Assembly (NCBI GenBank): GCA_963920635.1
Contig: OY987305.1
Location: forward strand, 3,945,153-4,009,152
Source: Pseudeuparius sepicola
Taxonomy: Eukaryota > Arthropoda > Insecta > Coleoptera > Anthribidae
Direction: 5' to 3'
DNA: 64,000 bases
Shown: positions 1-9,900 of the stretch, in pieces
Layout: each line of letters starts with the position of its first letter
Numbering within the stretch: position 1 is the stretch's first letter
Program-made: the position numbers and the translations under genes
Notes under the pieces: generated by a model
Databases searched by the model: none
What the model was told of the DNA's origin: nothing
What the model saw: the letters and a program-made list of their open reading frames with translations, nothing else

Positions 1-1090
1 AGCATAATTTTTTTTTAATTGAAATGCCAAAAAAATATATTTTTGTGTTATGAGACTTTCTATTCCATAAATGTAACAAGAATTTAATAAATCAACTTTT
101 TTATCGAAAAAAAATTGCAGCAGTCACATTTTTTTATTATCTCTAATTTTAGAAAACTATTTTTGCATGTTTTTTGCTTCATGCATTTGCAATTTCTTGG
201 TTTATCAATGTAACATGGAATCTTACATTTTTCAAGTAATTAAAGTGTACATTTCAGGAAATAGCGCACAATTTTAAACACTCGATTAAAATTTTTTTTC
301 GTTTTTTTGCATTTTCTGAGAAAATTTCATAGTGATGTATATTTTTCTTACACCATCAGAAAGTAGAGGTTTTTTAACTTTTTTTCGATAAAAGTTGTAG
401 TTTTGCCGAAAATCGTGATAAACCGTTTTCCACCCCTAAAAAGTTCACCCCCTTCCACCCCCGTACGTCAAATCGCCCGCAAATTATTTTTGCTATAATT
501 TTATTCCTTTTATAACGAGTGTCATGCTGTTCTAGATTTTTTTGGTCTCAAAAAATATCTACCCTGGCAATAGGCCAACTTGTACCCAATAATAGAGTGG
601 GTAAAAGTTTTTTTTTCATGCAACAACAAAATATTAAAAAAATACAAATAAAGGCGAGTTCTCATTAGTCAACCTCATTGATCAATAGAATAGAGTAATA
701 GTGATCACATGATTCAAGGACATTGCATATTCAGTCCAGTGAATTCAGTTTAAAAAATGGCTGATATCGTTTAGACCACAAAATATGTTTCGACTATAGT
801 TAAAGTTTTTATTTCCATTCCGGAACGAATTTTGCCCTAACTTGTTTCACGCATTGTTGTTTCTTCGACTACCCAGTGACATCAAGGAATAAGGAAGCAG
901 TTTCATTAAAAATATATAAACGAAAACTTAACATATGGATACGATCAACACCCAGAATAGAATTTAGAAACATCTAAATATTATATGCACTCGGTACGAA
1001 TGCTGTAAATCTTCTGAAAAAAAAAACCCGACTATGACAAATTACCCGACAAGCGACAAATCACCTGATTTACGACACGACTTTGGAACA
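1..1090. other. AT-rich stretch without a recognisable gene
   Basis: No reading frame of useful length, splice-bounded exon or conserved motif is visible. The sequence is low-complexity AT-rich DNA with long T and A runs and looks like decayed intergenic or transposon-derived material. Confidence 0.6.
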
Positions 1091-1226
1091 AATATTATGT
1101 ACGCACCCACGCACAGGGCTTGCCCTTAGTGGGATCGTCTACGTTTATTTTATTTTTATTTATTTAGTTTACTTTCATCATGTTAAATGGTACTATTATT
1201 GTCGTTAAATAAACGTTATTATTATT
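1091..1226 (+). mobile_element. LINE-like 3' end with (TTA)n tail
   Basis: The segment ends in AATAAACGTTATTATTATTC, a polyadenylation-like word followed by a short TTA repeat. Many insect non-LTR retrotransposons end this way. No reverse transcriptase coding remains, so this is a 5'-truncated scrap at best. A simple microsatellite is the alternative. Confidence 0.35.
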
Positions 1227-1847
1227 CTAATGTTCTGTGTACTCTCCTCTGGCTGGTATAATTCCAAAAACTTTGCAACAACACGTTATCCCTCCATTTA
1301 AAATTGGACATTTTTACCATAATTACATACAAAAAGGTTTATACCTAGATTCAAAAATACACACAATGGCATTTCCATGCCACTAAAACACTTTTGTTCT
1401 CAGAAGCAATGTTCAATTTAATCGAATCTGTTCTATTGACGTTATTGATCAATGAGGTTTTTATGTTACCTCCAGGGTATGTCCAGGAGATCCAAGGTTA
1501 ACAAGAGACCCTTGATTTTTGATTGCAATACGCACAGGGTCATATTCTGGATATTTGTAACTTGAAAAAACATTTTTACAAACGTATACTTTTAATCAAA
1601 ATAATACTGACATACTGACACAAGAGAAGATTATAACATTTAGGTAATCCATATCACAGACATTAAAAAATGTAAATATAATACGTAAATCACATACATT
1701 TAGGCCTTTTCGAAGCAAAAAGTAGGAGAGTTAAGAGATCAACAGTTTGTTAGTATGGCACAGATTTGTTACAGATTCATCTACACAAATTACACAATGC
1801 TTTTTAACATTAAATTCCACCGATTTGTTTTTGTTTAAGTTTTTAGT

Positions 1848-3985
1848 TCAGTCTTTATTAGTAAACTGGAAATAAGCGATTATTACATATATGACAAACC
1901 CAATAAAGCTAGTGTTAACAAATACAACAAATCCCGAAGCCAGTAAGGACTCACGAGATGAGTAATCAATTGTGTACTCAGAATGTTGAGGTAAGGTGAC
2001 TTCTTCTATTATGTCATCTGCATCATTCGTTATTTCATCCTGAAATTCGAACAAAATAAGACTGCAAAAGAATGGAGTTTTCATAGTAATTTATTACCTC
2101 ACGATTTTTGTTTCTTGACGGAAGCTTTTTCATTTCAATGTTTTCGATTACAACTTTTGATCCAGCTTTCTGAAAATCATTCATAGGTGCAAACTAATAT
2201 AAATAAATGCTCTCAATGATAATTATGCTCACATTCATGCAAAAATACTAGCATACAATAATCTACGTGTGTATCAGACAATTTATTAATAACGTGATGT
2301 TCAGACTGGACAAGAAACAAACAGACAGATTTGTTTGAATTTAAATGAATTGTTTATCATTCGTTTGTGTTTCTCCTCCAAATCTGGAAGTGTGGTGTAA
2401 TTTTTGAACAATCAACACAACATTAACATACTAAAAATTTGATCATTAGGTGTAAGAATGTCTGAGATGCTTCTCTAAGTACTATTACCTGCTGAAAAAA
2501 AATATTGTGAGGAATATTTAGAAGTTCTTGTAAACTTCCCTGAAAACAGTTATAGTTTAATGTTTTTTAAGATATGAACTTTTGACCCTTTATTTAGCAA
2601 GAAAAGCATAATGTTTTGTATAAATATTATGTACATTACCTCTTCGGGTGTTGCAACTTCGGATTTGACCAAGTTGATAGCTTCATCTTCCTCTTTTTCA
2701 AGTTTCAGCTTCAAGTCTCTTAACCAAGATTCTCTCCAAGATCGCCTGAAGTTTTTCTCTTTAGGCCGTTCTTCATCGATTGACTCCGATGGATAACTTT
2801 TCTTGATGGCTCCTTTAAATCCAAATTTATAAGTTACCTATAGAATTAATAACAATGATTTTTAAGTCTGACCTGTAGATTTTATAGATTTCACAGCATT
2901 GTCATCCTCACGATCTGGTTCAATATTGGCTAAAAAAACGTACAGAATTGATAAATGTAACACCGTATAAAATAAATATGGAAGTGGCTATTTATACGTC
3001 CGACATATATAAGTCGGTATACGGCTTGCGCTCTCATTGGTGGATTGAGTCACGTGACACATAACTATATTTCTACTTCTACCGTCCGATGGATGATGAA
3101 TCGGCTTGTTTACCAAAGTCGATTAGATGATGTCCGTGTCCGAGATTATTCAGACCTATCTTGTCTCATATTTTATATTGCGTATGCCCTTCTTTTTCGG
3201 CGATGGGCGCTGCGGTGTGAAAAATTAAGTGGTAATTATTTCCAATGGTGTAACCCACCCCCGACATTCGGCGCCGAATGTCGGGGGGTAGCCAAAATTT
3301 TAAGAAAATCGGGGGTGGGTTACAATAACGCCGAACGTCGGGCGAAAATAGGGAGTACTTACCTAGCCAAAATTTCAAGAAAATCGGGGGTTACACCATT
3401 GGAAATGATTACCACTTCCTTTTCATACGGCAGCGCGCATCGCTGCCGACTGCCACAATATGGTGCGAATGCCCAATGCCCCCATCTTTTTTCATATGGC
3501 AGCGCCTATCCCCCAATAACGAGGGCATAGGCTCCTTATTGTAAAGATGCTTGAGAAAAATGCACTTCCGACGGCTTCCGACGTATCTAAATAATTATAA
3601 GTTTACTTCGGACGTGTACGGAGTTAAATGTACGTCCAAAGAAGTCAGGTGACTCAACCCGCCAATGAGAGCGCAAGACGTATACCGAGTTTTATATACG
3701 TCGGACGTATAAATAGCCACTTCCAATAAATATTTACCTGTAGACACCGAAGCTTCTGGTTCCGTTTCATTAACAGCTAAAATTAGTTTTTGTAATTTCT
3801 GGGATAAGGTGAATTTGTGGCTTACCTTTCGGGCTAGATGGGGGGTAATCATTTACTATAGCTTTAGTCACAATTTTAGTTTCCCCTGTAATTAAAATAT
3901 AAAAATTATAATAAAAACTTTTTAGTATATTTTACTTAATGAGTTTACCTAATGGAATCAATGAAGTGGAATCGGTAATTTCCAT
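1848..3985 (-). CDS. Unrecognised tail-anchored membrane protein, seven exons, 209 aa
   Basis: Reconstructed exons on the minus strand are 3985-3949, 3885-3826, 3776-3738, 2929-2873, 2812-2640, 2169-2098 and 2039-1848. Every junction is GT-AG, phases agree, and the total is 630 nt including TGA. The start ATG at 3985 has A at -3 and G at +4. The product is hydrophilic and acidic for about 175 residues, with a Trp/Arg-rich patch (RRSWRESW) followed by a charged helix near residues 87-110. A single hydrophobic segment follows (about 178-204) and only five residues remain after it, which is the layout of a tail-anchored protein. The tail does not end like a KASH peptide. An AATAAA lies inside the last codons (1854-1859). 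I do not recognise the family. A spliced 5' UTR upstream is possible. Exon structure is firm; function is unknown. Confidence 0.75.
2980..3724. mobile_element. 745-bp MITE with long TIRs and 9-bp target duplication
   Basis: Both ends read GGAAGTGGCTATTTATACGTC inward, and inverted similarity extends for roughly 80 bp. It is flanked by identical AATAAATAT at 2971-2979 and 3725-3733, a 9-bp target-site duplication. A 9-bp duplication with GG termini fits Merlin or Mutator-like non-autonomous elements; hAT elements usually make 8 bp. It sits in intron 3 of the tail-anchored protein gene. The internal reading frames look accidental. Confidence 0.8.
3227..3417. repeat. Nested inverted repeat with a 30-bp perfect palindrome
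   Basis: Inside the MITE, 3227-3256 is repeated inverted at 3388-3417 with one or two changes. Between the arms, 3258-3287 is a perfect palindrome centred on GGCGCC (CCCCCGACATTCG and its complement). This looks like one foldback inserted in, or evolved inside, another. Confidence 0.75.
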
Positions 3986-4597
3986 TTTTATTTGGATTTG
4001 GCGTCAAAACCAGTCTCAGATAACTGATTATTGTTGGATTTATTTTATTCAACTTCTGAACAAAAATTTAATTTCTAGGTTAGATCACAAAATACAAAGC
4101 TTAGGTGAACCTTTCTTCTTCTTCTTCTTCCTTTCCATTTTTGGGCTAGGGAATCTCACGTTGTCGGTCCATTTTGGCCCACCTCGTTCCAATCTGGTAT
4201 AAAAATAGGTACAACACAGGGCCGGATTAAATTATTTTCTTACATGAACATTAATGATTTGGAGTTTAAATAATTTTATGTTACTATTGTTATACGGGTA
4301 GACTGGCAGAGTGCAGGCCGGTGGAATTTCGATAATATTCGAATACATCCCTCATGCATTCCTCGCATTGTATTGCCGGTCGATTCTGGTCTGCGCGATA
4401 AAAACATTCTACCAGTAATTGCGCCGACTTGGATTACTGCCTATTGTCTGTGTACTCTATGTGTCTTCTATGTTCGGCCGTCGATGGAGGAACAATCAAC
4501 AGTTCGGCTATGGTTCTATCATTATCATGCCCTCAGACTAATGAATGAAGGTTAGTAGAACCAGCCTTGCTATCATACGGCTATGGCTATGGTTCTA
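3986..4597. other. Intergenic spacer upstream of the tail-anchored gene
   Basis: This holds the presumed promoter and 5' UTR of the minus-strand gene. A (TTC)n run lies at 4112-4128. A minus-strand exon-like patch at about 4199-4091 has an acceptor-like pyrimidine-AG, an eight-codon upstream ORF and a lysine run, but its frame stops before the next exon. It could be spliced 5' UTR. No firm signal. Confidence 0.35.
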
Positions 4598-5703
4598 TCA
4601 CAGAATCACCATTTTTTATTTAAACAACCAAAAATACATAAGAAATAATAATAAGTAAAATTATTTGGATTTTTATGGAAGCTTTACCTAAATTTGTGTA
4701 ATAATTAGCAACTTTTTATTTATAATGTTGGCAATAAAGTTTCCTATTGAAACGGCCTATCTGCTAGGTGGCGTTGATCGTTGATCTGTCATGTCTGTCG
4801 CCTGTCATTAGTGTCATTTGCATTTTGCGGCCATTTGAATTGGAGCACGATTTTGGAGAAATCTTGAAAAGGTAAAAGAACTAATATTTCGCAAATTATT
4901 TATTTAAACATTAGTTACTCACTCTTGTAGAGACGATGGACGGAAGAAAAAGTACTGTAAGCAAAAACATCAGAATGAATAAATTGCCTTTAAAGACAAT
5001 ATTGAAGAAAATTGCTTCTATAAAACCAGAACAGCACAAGACATGTGAAGATGAGAACGACACAGAATCAGAAGATACTACAAGACCCAGGAAAAATGTC
5101 CACTTTTCTGAACAAATATTGGTTGTCAATAATTATAACCAGAGCAATATGTCTTTTAGCATGAAAAATATTACCTCTGAAAAACAGAATTAAGTAGTAC
5201 CTACCTATGCTTGCTTATAGCTAAGTTTCTATAGTTTTAAGTTTTGTTTATAACAATAATACAAAATAAATTCATGGTCCTGACTGCTTAAATCTATATT
5301 TTATTTTCACACCATTTTCATTATTGCAGTTCCTAAGTAACTGTTTTATTTTTTTTCCGATTTAAGTAGGAAAAGAAAATCTTTGATAATTTAATGGCAC
5401 AATTTACAGGCGTACATTAAAAATGTACTTATACTAAATTATACAGGAGATTTCAAAGATAATATTAGAAATAAGGCAACTTTCCAGGTTTATGTATTTT
5501 TATTGTAAAAATATTAATACATCGGGAATTGAGTAAACGCTTCATACTTTCATGCTTGTGAAAATTCGAGAAGCAAACAGGTACACAGTAAAAATTGGGC
5601 TAGCATGAACTGTCATACCCAATAACAGGAAAAATAAAAGTCCCTATACAGTAATGTCATAATACCTAACTAGGTACCAGTGTACCAACATTGTCTGCCA
5701 AAA
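4598..5703. repeat. Tandem duplication, copy A (about 1.1 kb)
   Basis: This copy is followed directly by copy B at 5704-6760. Both begin at ATCACAGAATCAC and end near CTGCCAAAAAT, with over 90% identity by eye across promoter, 5' UTR intron, coding region and 3' flank. Differences are mainly short indels, such as GTTTCCTATTGAAAC-region bases present upstream of the gene only in copy A. Similarity of coding and non-coding parts indicates a recent unequal exchange. Confidence 0.9.
4936..5193 (+). CDS. 85-residue protein with PP1-docking-like motifs, copy A
   Basis: This is an intact single-exon coding region of 85 codons. A 5' UTR intron (4872-4930: AAAAG|GTAAAAG to CTCTTGTAG) ends five bases before the ATG, and AATAAA follows at 5265-5270. 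The product is basic at the N terminus (residues 1-35), has an acidic Ser/Thr stretch (38-48) and ends polar. TILK at 21-24 resembles the PP1-binding SILK motif. KNVHF at 53-57 fits the RVxF motif and is followed by the hydrophobic residues ILVV (61-64), where known PP1 regulators carry a hydrophobic pair. No transmembrane segment or signal peptide is visible. The order SILK, then RVxF, then hydrophobic pair suggests a small intrinsically disordered PP1 regulator. That is inference from short motifs; no named family is recognised. Confidence 0.7.
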   Translation: MDGRKSTVSKNIRMNKLPLKTILKKIASIKPEQHKTCEDENDTESEDTTRPRKNVHFSEQILVVNNYNQSNMSFSMKNITSEKQN

Positions 5704-6760
5704 ATCACAGAATCACTATTTTTTTATTTAAACAACCAAAAATACATAAGAAATAATAATAAGTAAAATTATTTGGATTTTTATGGAAATTTTACCTAAA
5801 TTTGTGTAATAATTAGTAACTTTTTATTTATAATGTTGGCAATAACGGCCTATCTGCTAGGTGGCGTTGATCTGTCATATATCGCCTGTCATTTGCATTT
5901 TGCGGCCATTTGAATTTGAGCACGATTTTGGAGAAATCTTGAAAAGGTAAAAGAACTTATATTTCGCAAATTATTTATTTAAACATTAGTCACTCACTCT
6001 TGTAGAGACGATGGACGGCAGAAAAAGTACTGTAAGCAAAAACATCAGAATGAATAAATTGCCTTTAAAGACAATATTGAAGAAAATTGCTTCTATAAAA
6101 CCAGAACAGCACAAGACATGTGAAGATGAGAACAACACAGAATCAGAAGATACTACAAGACGCAGGAAAAATGTCCACTTTTCTGAACAAATATTGGTTG
6201 TCAATAATTATAACCAGAGCAATATGTCTTTTAGCATGAAAAATATTACCTCTGAAAGACAGAATTAAGTAGTACCTACCTATGCTTGCTTATAGCTAAG
6301 TTTCTATAGTTTTAAGTTTTGTTTATAACAAATATAATACAAAATAAATTACATTTTATTTTCACACCATTTTCATTATTGCATTTCCTAAGTAACTTTT
6401 TATTTTTTTTTTCCGATTTAAGTAGGAAAAGAAAATGTTCGATAATTTAATGGCACAATTTACAGGCGTACATTAAAAATGTACTTATACTAAATTATAC
6501 AGGGGATTTCAAAGATAATATTAGAAACAAGGCAACTTTCCAGGTTTATGTATTTTTATTGTAAAAATATTAATACATCGGGAATTGAGTAAAACGCTTC
6601 ATACTTTCATGCTTGTGAAAATTCGAGAAGCAAACAGGTACACAGTAAAAATTGGGCTAGCATGAACTGTCTTACCCAATAACAGGAAAAATAAAAGTCC
6701 CTATACAGAAATGTCATAATACCTAACTACCAGTGTACCAACATGTCTGCCAAAAATTAC
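5704..6760. repeat. Tandem duplication, copy B
   Basis: Second unit of the tandem pair. It is slightly shorter than copy A because of small deletions in the promoter region and 3' flank, and it ends at CTGCCAAAAATTACGC. It carries the full gene with its own 5' UTR intron and poly(A) signal. Confidence 0.9.
6011..6268 (+). CDS. 85-residue protein with PP1-docking-like motifs, copy B
   Basis: This is an intact copy of the gene at 4936. The 5' UTR intron is 5947-6005 (also 59 nt) and AATAAA is at 6343-6348. Against copy A the coding region differs at four bases: one synonymous (Gly3) and three replacements (Asp42 to Asn, Pro51 to Arg, Lys83 to Arg). The TILK and KNVHF motifs are unchanged, and Pro51 to Arg adds a basic residue just before the RVxF-like motif. 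Both copies remain open with intact splice sites, so neither is an obvious pseudogene. Redundancy, dosage or early divergence cannot be told apart here. Confidence 0.7.
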   Translation: MDGRKSTVSKNIRMNKLPLKTILKKIASIKPEQHKTCEDENNTESEDTTRRRKNVHFSEQILVVNNYNQSNMSFSMKNITSERQN

Positions 6761-6963
6761 GCACCATATTTTTTATTTCCCATACTCTCTGGTGGACAAT
6801 GCATGTTAAGTATATTATAAAATATATTATTTTTTATAAATTAAAATAACACATATAAACTTTTTTAAAACCATATTACAACACAAAACGAACGAAAAAT
6901 GATGCATAATAGGTATATTGTAAAATGAAATCACACACACAGTAAATAACTGTATTTTGGCTT

Positions 6964-9900
6964 TTATTTGCGTTGTTGACTTGAGCTTGACGTCGATTGA
7001 TTGTTTTCTTCTTCTACCACTTCTTCTTCTCCTTCGCTGCTGCTTTCCTCTTCTCCATTTTCTCCGTTTTCTTCATCTTGACCGTCAGCAACTAGATAGT
7101 ACTGAAGAGGGTTCAACCAAAGGTCATCCTAGAAAAATAATTGATCTATTATTACTTGTACCTAAATTTCAGCATTTAAATTTCCCGGCTATTTCCCAGT
7201 TTTCATGGTTATTTTTTTTACAGGATTTACTGGTTTAAGTTCAAGGCCAATGTGAAACTTCCTAAAACGACAAAAGTTGCGACACCGTTTCTTGCATTTT
7301 TTGTTGCGAGCAACTAAAATATAGTACATAGATGAAAAATGGGATGGTCTGCTTTATTAGGTGATGTTGTAACTGCGTACACACATTAAAAGAATTAATG
7401 ATTTATGGTACCTATGAATATGTATCCATGGGGGACTAATATCTAAATGAGTAATTTACTTTTTGCACTATAGTGCAAATAAAAAGAGATAAAAAAAAGT
7501 CTTGTAATTTGAGTATATGTATGAACAAAGTATAATAAAAATTAACTCACAGGGAACACAGTGATATACGGGGCACAATCTATTTCTTAGCATTTACCAG
7601 GCTCTGCTACTGGTAAAAATACCAGACTTATCAACAGAAATCAAAGGTTTTCATGCAGTCGATGTCAACCTAGTCAAGGAGGCAGCCAATAAGAAAGCGA
7701 GCGTAGCGATTTGATTGGTCGGCGTTTCGGAGATCCACGGAGCAGGTGTCGACGTAGGCCAGTTAGGCCAGTACAACCAGTGCCGTGCACGGAAATAAGG
7801 ATTGCGTTTTATTTTACGGATTTTTTGGTTTCGTGGATAGATTTTTGTGTTGTTGTTTTGTGCGTAATAAAATTATTGGTTTGCTTTGGTTCGAATTATT
7901 TCAAAGTTTATTTCATTGCCCAAACGTTTTTATGCTGTTCCAAGTGAGTTCATTTATACTATAACAAAACAGGTATTTTCAAAACGTCATTGCTTGATAT
8001 TAAAAAGAAATGTTTTACTCTAATTTTGATTAATCTAAATCTTATTACATACCAACGATATATAGGAATACATACGTTACCAAAGGCAACTTGTTTTGTT
8101 TCATGATTTTAAAAAGATATTATTGTTGGCACTAGGGCTGCAACAAGGTGATTATGTGCCCGGGGCAAAGGTCTTTTGCGCACCCCCCCCCCTCCCTTGC
8201 CTCCCTGCCATACTCCATCCCCTCCCAATGAAACAACAATATTGAATAAAAATTTATTCTTGTAAAACAATACAATACAAAAAAGAAAATAATATCTCTT
8301 TGCACGCGCACGACGGGTTGCCAACGTGGGCGATTTTTAGCCATTGGAGCATTTGACTGAACCTTCGAATAAAGAACCCCAGGAAGGAGCAAATTTGGGC
8401 TTAACGCTCGACCGGGACCGCCTCTGCATATAGCGGAATGCCGTTTCCATTTGGCGCGCACCTAATAAATAAACGATAAACTAATCGAAGCAGAAATCCT
8501 CATTTTTCATGAAATCAGTACCTACAATACAGGCACATTATCAGTACCTACAATACAGGCACGTTGTCACAAAAAAGTCGGACCTAGTCGCAAATGGCAA
8601 CGAAGACAAAATAGTAGTAATTGCCCCCTCCCCCACCCAAGAAGCATTCATTTGCTTCTGAGGTACTCCTAGTTTGGAGTATGTGAGGGTGAGAATTATT
8701 ATTATTATTATTGTCTTTAAGTTTAGGAATCCTAGATAATACAGCAATTCTAATTTTAAATTTCTAATTATGAAGAAGTAGACCTACACAAACGCCTATG
8801 CCACTTTGGTGCATGGCCTCAAAATTCAATTTAAATTGCAAAATACTTACCGATGGGTTATTATCCTCAAACATTTTAGTTTTGACGGTTATTGAAGTGC
8901 CACAAGCCGCACAGCTAAGCATAATAACTTGAAAAAGTATCTAAATACCACATACTGAATATTGACCAGTAGATGACGGGAATAAGGGTTAAATTCGATT
9001 TCGTCCAGTCGTTTCTGAGATTTCGTATTTAATGTCCAAAATTGTCCAACACCTCCAAAATCGAGGGGTCGAATTAACGAAAAAATTATTTGCTCGAAAC
9101 CGGCGAGTCCTACGTCTTCGGGACCATGCTAAATCGATTCGGTTAATCGATTTACTTAGGAAAAGTTCCATTTCACTGTAGAATTACGCTTAATCAGAGA
9201 AAAAAAATGGAACTTCGAGTTTTCACTTTCGATTTGACTTTGAAGGCCATTTGCGCTGAAACATATTTTCTGTGCTGAAACGGTTGGAGCTACGACATTC
9301 TGCGTGGCGCCAATCGACGCAGCGCCTCGAGATGTATAAGATACTGTAAAATCAGACCCTGTAAAATTCCTTGCGCGCGTGGCGAATATTTCCCCGAGAT
9401 TTTCGGGGGGTCAACCCCTTTGGTAACTGAAATTTGAAGATTTCGCTAAAAAAAATAAATTAGCCGGAAGCAGGCTTATCCGACGCAGTTTGGCCCGTAG
9501 AAACCGAAAATCTGGTCTAAATTGAACTTGGAGGTTTCTAAATGCCCGGTCAGCGCACTTTTTCGAAAAACACCTAAAATTTCGAAATTTTCATCAATCA
9601 ACCTATCCGACGTAAATTGACCCGTAGAACAAGGAAATGTTAACCTGCCCCGAAAATAGGTTTTTCCGACGTAGGTCGACCGGTATAAAGGTTAAATTCG
9701 ATTTCGTCCAGTCGTTTCCGAGATTTCATATTTAATGTCCAAAATTGTCCAACACCTCCAAAATGGAGGGGTAGAATTTCCGAAAAAATTATTTGCTCGA
9801 AACCGGTGAGCCCTACGCCTTCGGGACCATGCTGAATCAATTCGGCTACCGTTGTAGCCCAGAAATGTCGCTTGCGCTTTATTTATGATATTCGGAAATA

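Noticed and set aside
3045..3530. 161-codon plus-strand frame as a gene
   Set aside because: It lies wholly inside the MITE's inverted repeats and reads through the palindrome; composition follows the repeat.
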